From Microbulbifer sp. MKSA007 (GTDB taxonomy: Bacteria; Pseudomonadota; Gammaproteobacteria; Pseudomonadales; Cellvibrionaceae), in contig CP128431.1 in assembly GCA_032615215.1 (NCBI GenBank), positions 248,001 to 312,000 on the forward strand: DNA of 64,000 nt, in the 5' to 3' direction. This document shows, one piece after another, positions 28,281 through 36,930 of this stretch. Position numbers and translations under genes: made by a program. The stretch's first letter is position 1; each line of letters opens with the position of its first letter. The notes below the pieces were generated by a model. That model did no database searches. It was not told the DNA's origin and was given only the letters and a program-made list of their open reading frames with translations.

Positions 28281-29195
28281 ATGCGTTCAGATACCCCCAT
28301 TCAGAAGTTCGTTTCAGCTGGAGATCATCAGATCTGTCTTCACGAGTGGGCTGGTGAAGGACCGACATTTTTGCTCCTCCACGCGACTGGATTTCATGGT
28401 CGCGTCTGGGATTACATCATCAAGCACTTTCCAGGAAGACACGTGATCGCTTGGGACATGCGCAGTCACGGAATGAGTGAGAACGCAGCTCTGCCAAAAC
28501 TTTGGACCGACTTGGGAGAAGATCTTTTTGCTGTGGTCAAGGAACTTGGTCTCAAGCAAGTTTATGGGGTGGGGCACTCTTGCGGTGGTCATTTGACGAT
28601 CTTGGCAGCTGCCAAGTTTCCTGAACTCTACCAAAACATTCTTTTGCTCGATCCGGTCGTCTTCCCGAAACCACTGCTTCCGATCTTCAAAAACATCGCT
28701 GATCAAGACCACCCAGTGGCGCGCCGTCGGAACCAATGGAGCAATATTGGTGAAATGTATGAGCGGTTCAAGGATCGTAAACCATACAACAGCTGGCTCC
28801 CCGAGATTCTCCAGGACTATTGCCAGCATGGCCTGATAGAGACCGAACATGGCGATGGCTACCAACTCGCGTGCCCACCGGATGCAGAAGCTGAAGTCTA
28901 CCGCACCTGTTATGGGGATCACATCTACCCACTGCTGGATTCCGTCACTGTACCAACCACAGTGGTGCGTGCTCGCCGCAGAAAGCCGGATGAGCCGTTG
29001 CATGACTTCTCGCCATCTCCAACCTGGGAGCTTCTGGCAGAGAACATGCCGAATGCGAAAGACATCTACGTTCCAGATCATACCCATTTTCTGCCAATGG
29101 AAAATCCGGATGCCGTTTTGAACATGATGGTTCAGATGGAGAGGGGAGAGGAAATCCGCTGGCAGGGTAATGGAGCAATCTTGAAAGACATGTAA
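28281..29195 (+). CDS. alpha/beta hydrolase
   Basis: About 304 residues, starting at the ATG at 28281 with AGAGGA upstream. The oxyanion region is FLLLHATGFHGRVWD, AWDMRSHGMS follows the strand-4 pattern, and the elbow is GVGHSCGGH (nucleophile Ser with a Cys neighbour). The catalytic-His region is YVPDHTHFLPME. The family includes C-C and ester hydrolases and dehalogenase-like enzymes; the substrate is unknown. A TTGGCAG/CTGCCAA palindrome lies both upstream and inside the gene. It is followed by a GST-family gene in the same direction, so the two may be co-expressed. Confidence 0.8.
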   Translation: MRSDTPIQKFVSAGDHQICLHEWAGEGPTFLLLHATGFHGRVWDYIIKHFPGRHVIAWDMRSHGMSENAALPKLWTDLGEDLFAVVKELGLKQVYGVGHSCGGHLTILAAAKFPELYQNILLLDPVVFPKPLLPIFKNIADQDHPVARRRNQWSNIGEMYERFKDRKPYNSWLPEILQDYCQHGLIETEHGDGYQLACPPDAEAEVYRTCYGDHIYPLLDSVTVPTTVVRARRRKPDEPLHDFSPSPTWELLAENMPNAKDIYVPDHTHFLPMENPDAVLNMMVQMERGEEIRWQGNGAILKDM

Positions 29196-29256
29196 CCAAC
29201 ACGTTTGGCAGAGATCATGTTGTGAAAACAAACCTGCCAAGTAAGGGGAGGGGACT

Positions 29257-30269
29257 ATGGGAAGTTTTGAAATACACGGAGCGTTGGGCTCACCGTACTC
29301 CATGAAAGTACGAGCCGCATTCAGAGCTAAACGCATTCCACACGCATGGAAACTCTGTGCGCCGATGGGGCCAAACAGCCCAGTCAAACACGTCAAAGTT
29401 CCGGTTATTCCTGTCGTCAAGTTCCCGGACGAGACTTGGATGAACGACTCCACTCCGCTGCTGCTTCATCTGGAAGCGAAAGGGGAGGGAGAGATCTCTT
29501 GCCTGACAATCCACTGCTCCGTTTTGCGTGTTACTTGATTGAGGACATGGCGGATGAATGGCTCGTCAAAGCGATGTTCCATTACCGCTGGTTTTATGAG
29601 GAAGATCGAAAGGTTGTACCAAGCTGGCTGTTGTATGATGCTTGTCTGGGATTGGACGAAAACACGATCAAAGCCATGGGTCAGCAATTTGGGGCTCGAC
29701 AGATCAGCCGCATGCCGAAGGTAGGGTGTACTCCCGAAACGGCGCCGATCATCGAAACCTCAACCAAACGCATGCTCGCCATTATTGAAAAGGCAGTCGT
29801 CTCCAAGCAGCACTTCCTGTTCGGCGATATAGCTTCCTTGGCAGACGTGGCAATCTTCGGTCAACTCTACCAACTCAAAGACGATCCCACTCCCTCTGCC
29901 ATGTTGCAGAACGAGTTCCCATTTGTGTTTCGCTGGCTCGATCACATCGACGATGCCTCCGGCTTTGAAGGGGAGTGGGTTTCTGAACTGACACCAGCTC
30001 TCAAAGATTTGCTCAAAATGGCTGGCGACACCTACCTTCCATTCTTGTCGGCGAACGCCAGAGCCATCGATAAAGGGGAAACCACCTTTACCGCCGACTT
30101 ACCGGAAGGGTTCTTCACGCAGGAGACCTTCAAGTACCAGAAGAAGTGCCTTGATCGGTTACGGGACGAATGGGCGAAACTTACACCGGCACACCGTGAA
30201 ACACTGAGCGAGTATCTGATGGGTGGCACCGAGATCCTCGATTGCTCTCTCGCACAGCCTGCGACGTGA
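29257..30269 (+). pseudogene. glutathione S-transferase family protein, frame disrupted
   Basis: The N-terminal thioredoxin-like domain (GALGSPYSMKVRAAF, VPVIPVVKFPDE, MNDSTPLLLHLE) is in one frame, starting at an ATG with GGGGAGGGG upstream and stopping at 29538. The C-terminal helical domain (LLPDNPLLRFACYLIEDMAD onward to 30269) is in the -1 frame. The switch lies at the run AAAGGGGAGGG, 29479-29489, and adding one base would give a continuous protein of about 337 residues. That is long for a GST, owing to a C-terminal extension. The sequence after the break stays well conserved, so the disruption is recent or is a sequencing error. It follows the hydrolase gene at 28281. Confidence 0.72.
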
Positions 30270-30278
30270 TTGAAACGA

Positions 30279-30326
30279 CTTGGCAGCAAATGTTGGCAGC
30301 TGCCAAGTCCAACTCTCATCTGCCAA
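30279..30326. promoter_or_regulatory. cluster of TTGGCAG / CTGCCAA half-sites
   Basis: Within 48 bp there is one perfect palindrome (TTGGCAGCTGCCAA, 30293-30306) flanked by an extra TTGGCAG (30280-30286) and an extra CTGCCAA (30320-30326). Position fits either the end of the GST gene or control of the exported-protein gene at 30604. The rest of the 334-bp gap (30270-30603) shows nothing else I can name. Confidence 0.4.
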
Positions 30327-30603
30327 CTAGCCTTCAATACATACTCTTCAATAGACGCTTTTCCCCAAAACTGGCGGAAAACCTTAGGTCTTTTGCATCA
30401 AACTGTATCTCTAAGCGTGTTTATCCGCCCAATTTGTAACTGAGTTTGTCAGCCTCGGAGCATGACGACAGGCGATTACAAAACTCAAATTGCTTCAATT
30501 CGATCGATCTCCGATAGTCCGTTCAACGCAATCACCCAGCCCGGCTATCACATTCCATCGCCACGCCGAGCTGACTTATTGGACGACTGAACCGGAGATC
30601 AAA

Positions 30604-30969
30604 ATGAAAAGAATTGCTATTGCAGGCGCCGCTCTTGTTACTCTTTCAGGCGCAGCTTTCGCCGACGCTCTGACCTTTTATGACAGCAACGGCACCAAGA
30701 CGATTATCCAGACAAACTCCCTAACGGGTTGTGTTGCCATTTATGACTCCGGTCGCAACCCACTCCAAATCTGTCGATTGAACACCGCACCTAAGGCCGT
30801 TGTTGTGCCAGCCCCCGCTACAACAATTGTCACACCTGCTCCAACAACCACTGTTGTTACACCTGCACCGGTCGCAGTTGCCCCCAATGCATGGGACCGC
30901 CGTCAGGACAGAGCAACCGCACGTCGTGTCATTCGCAGAACCGAAGCTCGTCAGGATCTTTTTGACTAA
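30604..30969 (+). CDS. small exported protein, Pro/Thr/Val-rich
   Basis: 121 residues starting at the ATG at 30604 (GGAG upstream). MKRIAIAGAALVTLSGAAFAD is a clear Sec signal peptide. The mature part has two Cys (TGCVAIY, LQICRLN), probably a disulfide. A repetitive linker of alternating VVTPAP/IVTPAP units (about residues 63-96) leads into a basic tail rich in R, ending in LFD. I do not recognise a family. The periplasm is the likely location. A strong hairpin follows the gene. Confidence 0.75.
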   Translation: MKRIAIAGAALVTLSGAAFADALTFYDSNGTKTIIQTNSLTGCVAIYDSGRNPLQICRLNTAPKAVVVPAPATTIVTPAPTTTVVTPAPVAVAPNAWDRRQDRATARRVIRRTEARQDLFD

Positions 30970-31009
30970 GCTTCATCTTTAAGTTGCCTTGATCCCCAAT
31001 GCTGGCAAC

Positions 31010-31040
31010 TGTGCCCGCCTCCTACCCGGGGCGGGCACAT
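31010..31040 (+). terminator. intrinsic terminator
   Basis: TGTGCCCGCC and GGCGGGCACA form a perfect 10-bp GC-rich stem with a 10-base loop, followed by TCTTTA, downstream of the small exported-protein gene. Confidence 0.75.
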
Positions 31041-31223
31041 CTTTATGAAAACACTAAGCAATCTGATTGGAATATTTCCCAATATTTTTAATGGGTTAGT
31101 GAAAGTGTAACGACCTGTCACAAGGTCCGGAACGAAGACGTTCTCTTACACTATTTGGTTTGCACTTACCGCTGCGTACCTTCAGAGTTTCCAAAAGCAA
31201 CAGCAGAAAAAACAGGAGTCCCC

Positions 31224-31607
31224 ATGTTCAAGGCAATTGCCCTCTCCCTGTCCGTCCTCTTTGCAACGCCACTCGTTGCCTATGCTGATCCCGGTAAAGG
31301 GCAGCAACGCATGGAGATGATGGCAGAAAGGCTTCAGCTAACTGACGCGCAGAAGGAAAAGGTGCGCCCCATTATGCAGCAAGCGATGGAAGAACGTCGC
31401 GCCATCCTGAAAGGGGCTGGTATTGAGCGTGGTAAGAAGCCAACAATCGCTCAACTTCGAGAAATTCGTGGCCCAATGCAGGAATCTCGTGAGAAACTCG
31501 ATCAGCAAATGGCTCAGGTCCTGAGCACTGAGCAAATGGCGACCTTCCGCGAGATGCAGCAGGAAATGCGTGATAAAATGAGAAAGAAATTCAGAGAAGG
31601 TAAATAG
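31224..31607 (+). CDS. small exported Spy/CpxP-like protein
   Basis: 127 residues. The start at 31224 has CAGGAG upstream; the signal peptide MFKAIALSLSVLFATPLVAYA is clear. The mature protein is helical and highly charged, with RLQLTDAQKEKVRPIMQQA and a second LSTEQMATFREMQQEM unit, the two LT-x-x-Q-like segments typical of Spy/CpxP/LTXXQ periplasmic proteins (chaperone or metal-stress roles). No Cpx or metal-resistance genes are adjacent. A hairpin separates it from the convergent PEP-mutase-family gene. Confidence 0.75.
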   Translation: MFKAIALSLSVLFATPLVAYADPGKGQQRMEMMAERLQLTDAQKEKVRPIMQQAMEERRAILKGAGIERGKKPTIAQLREIRGPMQESREKLDQQMAQVLSTEQMATFREMQQEMRDKMRKKFREGK

Positions 31608-31628
31608 GCCTCTCTGGAAAATAGAGTA

Positions 31629-31646
31629 GGGGAGCCAATGCTCCCC
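31629..31646. terminator. bidirectional hairpin
   Basis: GGGGAGC-CAAT-GCTCCCC, a perfect 7-bp stem with a tetraloop followed by TTAT, between convergent genes. Confidence 0.65.
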
Positions 31647-31656
31647 TTATCCAGAC

Positions 31657-32421
31657 TTAAAGAATGCTTTCAGCTTTCCGTTTCAGGTCCACCATCGCCT
31701 CACGGTAGGGACCAGGACCGAAGCTCACACGAGAAACACCCAGCTTTCCAAGTTCCGAGATCTCCGGCATGCCTTTCATCATGTAGGCGTTGACCGGAAG
31801 AGGAACATTTTCGCAAATTTTGGCGATCTGATCTGTGTCAGTAAGGGCTGGAATGAAGAAACCGCTGGCACCCGCCTCCGCATATCGCTTCCCGCGTTCA
31901 ATTGCTTCCTCAACCAATCCCACATGTTTGCTCGCATCCGGTTCATTCAGGAACAGATCAGTGCGTGCATTGATGAAGAACGGGATGCCTGCTTCATCCG
32001 CAGCTTCACGGAAGGCGGAAATCCGCACACATTGCTCATCAACGCTGTAAAGACCGCTGCCCTTTACCTTCTGGTCTTCAAAATTGACACCAACAGCGCC
32101 TGTTTTGATGATCCGAGCCCCATTTTCCTTCACATCAGCGGGACTATCAGCGTATGCACCTTCGAAATCGAGAGAGAAGGGGACTTCCACGCTCTCCGCA
32201 ATGCGGCTTGCGATGATTTCGACCAGTGAAAGCGGAATTTTCTCGCCATCTTCATAGCCATGGGCTGCAGCAACTGATGCACTTCCCGTAGCGACCGCCT
32301 TGGCACCTGCCTTCGCTACGGCCTGGGCAGTGCCAGCATCCCAAATATTGTAAATGGTGATTGGCTCGCCTTTAACATGGAGAGCGGCAAATTGCTTTGC
32401 TTTGTCAGCCTGAGACATCAA
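31657..32421 (-). CDS. isocitrate lyase/PEP mutase family protein
   Basis: 254 residues, a TIM barrel of the PEP mutase/isocitrate lyase superfamily: YNIWDAGTAQAVAKAGAKA, SLDFEGAYADSP, GVNFEDQKV and FINARTDLFL contain the phosphate- and Mg-binding residues. Members include oxaloacetate decarboxylases and 2-methylisocitrate lyase-like enzymes; the classic K-x-C-G-H lyase loop is absent, so isocitrate lyase activity is unlikely. The start (32421 or the next Met at 32418) overlaps the end of ada by up to 17 bases, so it is translated from the ada message. Confidence 0.82.
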   Translation of the reverse strand: MMSQADKAKQFAALHVKGEPITIYNIWDAGTAQAVAKAGAKAVATGSASVAAAHGYEDGEKIPLSLVEIIASRIAESVEVPFSLDFEGAYADSPADVKENGARIIKTGAVGVNFEDQKVKGSGLYSVDEQCVRISAFREAADEAGIPFFINARTDLFLNEPDASKHVGLVEEAIERGKRYAEAGASGFFIPALTDTDQIAKICENVPLPVNAYMMKGMPEISELGKLGVSRVSFGPGPYREAMVDLKRKAESIL

Positions 32422-33484
32422 TAAGGCCTTTCGATCTTGCTATTTTCAGTTCCACATCAATCAATTTCTGCTTTCGCCACAAACCACCGCCATATCCGGT
32501 CAAGCCTCCATCCATTCCAACAACCCTGTGGCATGGAATAACAATGGCAATCTGGTTTGCCCCATTGGCACGGGCAACAGCGCGGGTTGAGTTTGGTTTA
32601 CCGATTTGCTTGGCCAGTTGGCTGTAGCTTTTGGTGGCGCCAATCGGAATGCGGCGCAGCTCGCGCCAGACATCCTTGGTAAACTCAGTGCCATGCATCA
32701 CCAGCGGCACATCAAAATCCAGACGCTTGCCTTCAAAGAACTCACCAAGTTCACTTGCGATCTGATCCGTTGGTGCCGTGCGGCCAAGGCCCAGATCTCC
32801 CTTCACTTGCTTGCGTAAACGGGAGAGTTCAGCGGGGAGGGCTTTACGGTCTGCAAACTCCAGCAAGTGCAGTGCGCGGTCATCACTTACGGCGATCATT
32901 GCACCGAGCGGAGTATCGAACCAATCTGCTTTGAGGAGACCATTACCCTTTAGTTCAGCTGGTTTACAGCCGAGTAAGCGCGCAAAAGCCTGACGGAATG
33001 CATCTGGAGATGAAAAACCGGAGGCGAGCTGGGCATCAATCACCTTCCCGCCATCAGAAAGTGTTTCAAATCCATCGCGCAAACGGGAGAGGCGGGCCAT
33101 TTCCAGAAATGTAATTCCGTACTGACGTTTGAAGCTTCTGCGCACAGTGGATGGATCCAGTCCAAGGCGAACAATATCGGCTTCTGACCATTTATGGTGC
33201 GGCTTTGCATCAAACTCACAAAGCAAACGTGTCACCACTTCATCATTTTCCGCGGACGTACCCACCGGATGACAGCGCTTGCAAGGGCGAAACCCGGCTT
33301 CAAAACATTCTGCGATCGTCTCAAAGAAGCAGCAGTTCTCATACTTCGGTTTGCGGGCAGGGCAGGTGAGGCGACAAAACACGCCGGTTGAGCGCACCCC
33401 AACATAAGCCCGGCCATCATAGTCCGGATCGCGATCAAGAAGTGCCTGATAGAGCACTTTGGTATCTGGTAGTTCAAAAAGCAT
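32405..33484 (-). CDS. ada: bifunctional Ada: DNA methyl-phosphotriester/O6-methylguanine methyltransferase and regulator
   Basis: 359 residues. The N-terminal zinc domain has FCRLTC (Cys37, Cys41) and PCKRC (Cys68, Cys71), the four ligands; one of them accepts methyl groups from phosphotriesters. An AraC-type helix-turn-helix region follows (RRSFKRQYGITFLEMARLSR). The C-terminal methyltransferase has PIGATKSYSQLA and active site IPCHRVVG, with ending GYGGGLWRKQKLI. The protein repairs alkylated DNA and activates the adaptive response when methylated. The PEP-mutase-family gene overlaps its end. Confidence 0.95.
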   Translation of the reverse strand: MLFELPDTKVLYQALLDRDPDYDGRAYVGVRSTGVFCRLTCPARKPKYENCCFFETIAECFEAGFRPCKRCHPVGTSAENDEVVTRLLCEFDAKPHHKWSEADIVRLGLDPSTVRRSFKRQYGITFLEMARLSRLRDGFETLSDGGKVIDAQLASGFSSPDAFRQAFARLLGCKPAELKGNGLLKADWFDTPLGAMIAVSDDRALHLLEFADRKALPAELSRLRKQVKGDLGLGRTAPTDQIASELGEFFEGKRLDFDVPLVMHGTEFTKDVWRELRRIPIGATKSYSQLAKQIGKPNSTRAVARANGANQIAIVIPCHRVVGMDGGLTGYGGGLWRKQKLIDVELKIARSKGLIDVSG

Positions 33485-33647
33485 GATTTCTTATAGTGTC
33501 AGAAGCCATTTTCAGCGCACGGTTTTCGGGCGTTTATTAAGGACATCTGATTTTAGGTGTCTTCCGCAATGTGTAAGGCTAATTGATAGCATTCAATTGC
33601 ACAGCACCGGCAAGCAAAATTATGAGGTACCGGTTGCGCTCACTGCA

Positions 33648-34181
33648 CTAGTCCAGCTTCAGGTTCCCGATCCGCGCCTGCATGATGTGTGCTGGCGTGT
33701 ATGTGTCCGGAACCACTTCCAACTCAGAAGGACCGCAGTCAATAAAGCCAATTTTCTGGTAGAAACGCTTTGCATCTTCAGCTTCTTTCAGGACGTAGAT
33801 TCCTGCAACTTGATCCGGCGAGTAGTCCGCCATCGCGTGCTTCATCAATTGCCGCGCTAACCCTTTGCCCTGATAGGCGCTGTCGAGATAGCAGGCCCAG
33901 ATATAAACCACTTCACCACGGACAGCACAGGCAAGAGAGCCAACAATCTTCTCGCCAATTTTTGCCAGGTGAAGCTGGCCATCCGGCCCAGGAACCACGC
34001 CGCCCAGATCATCCGTCTCAAGCCGGGCAACCAGTCGCTTCGTCAGGTCGTCGCCCAGTTCCGCCAGATGCGCCTCAGTCCAGGCAACTGCCAGAAAATC
34101 CCGCAAGGATTGCTTGTCGCTTTCCTCAAATAGGACCACTTGGGCATTTTCAATTGCAGCTGCGTTTTGAGACATATCCAT
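33648..34181 (-). CDS. GNAT family N-acetyltransferase
   Basis: 177 residues. The acetyl-CoA-binding segment LDSAYQGKGLARQLMKHA (Q/R-x-x-G-x-G/A motif A) and the following YVLKEAEDAKRFYQKIGF (motif B) define the family. The preceding strand, GEVVYIWACYLD, fits the usual topology. The substrate is unknown. It lies just downstream of repC on the same strand, but the 52-bp gap and unrelated function suggest an independent cargo gene. Confidence 0.85.
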   Translation of the reverse strand: MDMSQNAAAIENAQVVLFEESDKQSLRDFLAVAWTEAHLAELGDDLTKRLVARLETDDLGGVVPGPDGQLHLAKIGEKIVGSLACAVRGEVVYIWACYLDSAYQGKGLARQLMKHAMADYSPDQVAGIYVLKEAEDAKRFYQKIGFIDCGPSELEVVPDTYTPAHIMQARIGNLKLD

Positions 34182-34233
34182 TGCGTCCAGTTCTGGTTGA
34201 TTGACCTTTCAGGAGCTTAGTCCGAAAGGCCGG

Positions 34234-35601
34234 CTAGTTTTCGGCGGCCGCAGATCCCCCAGAAGCTGCAAGGCCAAACAATGTGCGATGCAGAGCCAGT
34301 TTGCCATCAACTGCACGATCGATACAGGCGCGGAAATATCCAGCCGGACGTGCAATGCTTTCCGGATCGCGCAAGGCCTTTTCAACCGTGGTGATCAGAA
34401 CTGCCGCGGCCGTATAGTCGCCAACCCTGTTTCTCGCATCAAACCAACCTTTTTGAGAGAGGCCAATCAACAGGCGCATATCATCGGAACTGTCGATCAG
34501 ACTGCTCCAACTGGAAAGATCAAGCCCCAACGCACCTTGGGTTTCCTGAGTTGCTGAGCCAAGCAAACCAAGAGAAACCTCTGACAGGAGAGGGGAGAAC
34601 TGATCATTCTCGTAAGGATCAGCATGTTCTGACCAGTTCAGACTTTCAGTTTTACCTGAAGCTTGAGATATGGCACGAGTTTCGCTTTTTGGATCCTTTT
34701 CAGGAGCCATTTCAAATCCGGTATAACCGGATTTGCTGTAATTTATGGATGCATCATTAGATGCATGCTGCTGTTTACTTTTAATCCAAGAGTCTTGAGA
34801 GGTTGTATTATTATATGGGGTGACATCATTGTCTTGTGTGCATGACATTTCTGATTTTTCTTCAAAAAAAACAGCACTTTCTTGAGGTCCAGCACAACCC
34901 TTTTCTGAGGTATCTTCAGCAGTTTCAAATCGCGCAACAAGAAGCTCGTGAAGCATCGTCAGTGCTTCAGCTCGTTCAACGATCCCCATCGGTTGATCCA
35001 ACAGCTCATTGAAGGCACGGGCAATCTCAGAAACATCAAGTTCTTCATGAGCAGCCAGGCGAAACAGATCGGTCATCGCTCTGGAGAGACGGCTAACTGT
35101 ACGCTTTGCTTCTTTTTCCTGGGCTAGGCGAGCAGCAAACTCAGCGCCAATCTGCTTCAACTCGTCCAAACGTTGCCGTGCTGGAGAAAAGTCCAGGCCA
35201 TAACCACGCTCAATCTGACGGTCTTCACCCGCACGATAGATATAGCGGCGACCTGTTGGGCTGTCTTTGTAGGCAAGAACGCCAGCTTCCACCAATCTGC
35301 GCAGTGAACGAACCACTGTGCGAGAAGAGCGGCTGACGTATTCGGCCAGTTTTTCATTAGAGATCGCGACCAGTGGGCGGCGGTCCTGAGACCAGTCCTC
35401 TGCGGCTGTCAGGCCAATCAGAATATCGAGAATATGATAGGTGGTGCCATCAATTCCCAAGGCAGGGGCGGCCTTTTTCAAAGCCATCGCAACTTCTGAT
35501 TTTGTCGTCTTTACAATGTCATTGGCCATTGCCAGCTTTTGACTGGCAACCATTGCCGGCGTCAGTTTTCTGAACGACGCCACTGAACCAACAGATTGCA
35601 T
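34234..35601 (-). CDS. repC: replication initiator RepC
   Basis: About 455 residues. The N-terminal half matches RepC of repABC replicons: LGIDGTTYHILDILIGLT, then ISNEKLAEYVSRSSRTVVRS (winged-helix DNA-binding region), GRRYIYRAGE and YGLDFSPARQRLDEL. RepC is the initiator; in this family the origin usually lies within repC itself (family knowledge). Two starts are possible: ATG at 35601 and GTG at 35616. The middle of the protein is a poorly conserved, S/E-rich linker. A ~280-bp gap holding a counter-transcribed RNA separates it from repB. Confidence 0.93.
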   Translation of the reverse strand: MQSVGSVASFRKLTPAMVASQKLAMANDIVKTTKSEVAMALKKAAPALGIDGTTYHILDILIGLTAAEDWSQDRRPLVAISNEKLAEYVSRSSRTVVRSLRRLVEAGVLAYKDSPTGRRYIYRAGEDRQIERGYGLDFSPARQRLDELKQIGAEFAARLAQEKEAKRTVSRLSRAMTDLFRLAAHEELDVSEIARAFNELLDQPMGIVERAEALTMLHELLVARFETAEDTSEKGCAGPQESAVFFEEKSEMSCTQDNDVTPYNNTTSQDSWIKSKQQHASNDASINYSKSGYTGFEMAPEKDPKSETRAISQASGKTESLNWSEHADPYENDQFSPLLSEVSLGLLGSATQETQGALGLDLSSWSSLIDSSDDMRLLIGLSQKGWFDARNRVGDYTAAAVLITTVEKALRDPESIARPAGYFRACIDRAVDGKLALHRTLFGLAASGGSAAAEN

Positions 35602-35737
35602 AGCTACACCGTTCACCCACTAAGTCTAGTAGGTGTTCTCAAGGGTCAGGACGCAAAGCACCCTCCCCAAACTGAGGATAAACGGGACAAACTGGCGATT
35701 AGCATGCAGAAAGACGCTTCAACTCCTTGCTCAAGGG

Positions 35738-35766
35738 TTGATTCGTACCGCGTCTCGAAGTAATTT
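35738..35766 (+). promoter_or_regulatory. candidate promoter of the repB-repC counter-transcribed RNA
   Basis: TTGATT (35738-35743), a 17-bp spacer and TAATTT (35761-35766), reading opposite to repABC. It lies about 60 bp before the strong terminator hairpin at 35824, which fits the geometry of a short antisense RNA. Confidence 0.5.
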
Positions 35767-35772
35767 GAAGGT

Positions 35773-35858
35773 GCAAAATATGGTTACATCGAGCGCTATC
35801 GTTTGTTTGTACCCAAGGAATTTCGGTCTTGTTGATTGCCGTCAGCAGGACCGTTTTT
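35773..35858 (+). ncRNA. candidate counter-transcribed RNA (ctRNA/incA type) of the repABC operon
   Basis: In repABC replicons a small antisense RNA between repB and repC lowers RepC synthesis and determines incompatibility (family knowledge). Here the expected strand and place contain a promoter-like sequence and, 35824-35853, an 11-bp stem CGGTCTTGTTG / CAGCAGGACCG (two G-U pairs) with an 8-base loop, followed by TTTTTCTTT: a convincing intrinsic terminator. The 5' end is an estimate from the promoter, giving roughly 85 nt. Confidence 0.62.
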
Positions 35859-35883
35859 CTTTGGAAGAGACGTGATTAAACCG

Positions 35884-36930
35884 TCATGCATCCTCCTTCA
35901 GAACTTCTTGTTCAAACTCATCCATCAAATCCGGCAGGCGGCGCTTCAAAAACGCGGCCAGTTCAGGTTGCTTCTTCGCATCTACCTGAAAGCTCAGCGC
36001 ATTCGGGCCGTCCTTCATCAGGATCTGTTTGTTGCCAATCCAGCTCTTTGCAGCTGTGGCAATGGAACCTGTGGTCGCTGCGTTTGTCTCAGCAGACTTA
36101 CAGGCAGAAAGAATAGCGCTGAAACGCTCATCACTCGCAGAGAGCTCAAAGTCCGCGCTGATCATCACTGCATCTACCCGCGCCTTAAACGGTTCAGGCA
36201 GTTTGCCATTGAGGAAATGCCCTGCCAGCTCTTCCCAGCGTGGACGCCCGATCTTAGGCGCAGGGCCGATCTCACGAACGAACTCTTCTGGCAGCGCATT
36301 CATCAGCTTCAGCAGCTTGGATACGGTGGTCGCATCCTTACCAATCGCCTTTGAAATCACGGTCTGCGGGAAGCTTTTGGCCAAACGAGAGGCAAACAAA
36401 GCGGTCTCGATGAAGGACAGATTCTTACGCTCATGGTTTTCCTGACCCTGAGCAATCAGAAGCGCTTCATCGGAAAGCTCTTTGATGATGCCACGAACAG
36501 GCAGACCAAGGTCTTTACAGGCGCGCCAACGACGGTGACCGAAAGCGATCTGATAGCGGCCCGGCGCTTCTGGATGCGGACGCACCAGAATTGGAACCTG
36601 CTGACCACTGGCTGAGATGGAAGCTTTGAGCTTCTCAAAGTCCTCATCATTGGCCACGACCATGCGGTCGGCCACGAAAGATGGGTCAAGGTCGTCCGTG
36701 CTCAACTCATGAGCAACGCTGCCGTCCTCGATCATCTGGCGCAGCTTTTCGTTCTCCTTCTCCACGTCGGAGAAAGTGTTGCGCATGGACTTGATCGCGC
36801 CAGAAGACACCCGCTGCTTGGTTGTTGCCGTCATGGACGGGGCAGGGTTGGGGGATTTTGCCAGCTCAGCCGGGTCTACCCCGCCGAACATGGCCCGCAT
36901 CTTCTTGGAACGATCAGTAGCCTTGTTCAT
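35884..36930 (-). CDS. repB: plasmid partitioning protein RepB (ParB family)
   Basis: About 348 residues. The ParB N-terminal domain has VPILVRPHPEAPGRYQIAFGHRRWRACKDLG with the GHRR motif, followed by a KNLSFIETALFASRLAKSF helix-turn-helix region. It binds parS centromere sites and works with RepA in segregation. I choose ATG 36930 because it overlaps the repA stop as ATGA, the usual coupling. The C-terminal third is the dimerisation region. Confidence 0.94.
   Translation of the reverse strand: MNKATDRSKKMRAMFGGVDPAELAKSPNPAPSMTATTKQRVSSGAIKSMRNTFSDVEKENEKLRQMIEDGSVAHELSTDDLDPSFVADRMVVANDEDFEKLKASISASGQQVPILVRPHPEAPGRYQIAFGHRRWRACKDLGLPVRGIIKELSDEALLIAQGQENHERKNLSFIETALFASRLAKSFPQTVISKAIGKDATTVSKLLKLMNALPEEFVREIGPAPKIGRPRWEELAGHFLNGKLPEPFKARVDAVMISADFELSASDERFSAILSACKSAETNAATTGSIATAAKSWIGNKQILMKDGPNALSFQVDAKKQPELAAFLKRRLPDLMDEFEQEVLKEDA

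Noticed and set aside
28314..29453. Long minus-strand frame (379 codons) opposite the hydrolase/GST genes
   Set aside because: It is antisense to a hydrolase with clear catalytic motifs, its protein is rich in Cys, His and Trp with no domain, and no ribosome site precedes it.
29479..29489. Programmed frameshift in the GST gene
   Set aside because: The run does not give an X XXY YYZ heptamer in the reading register, so a simple indel is more likely.
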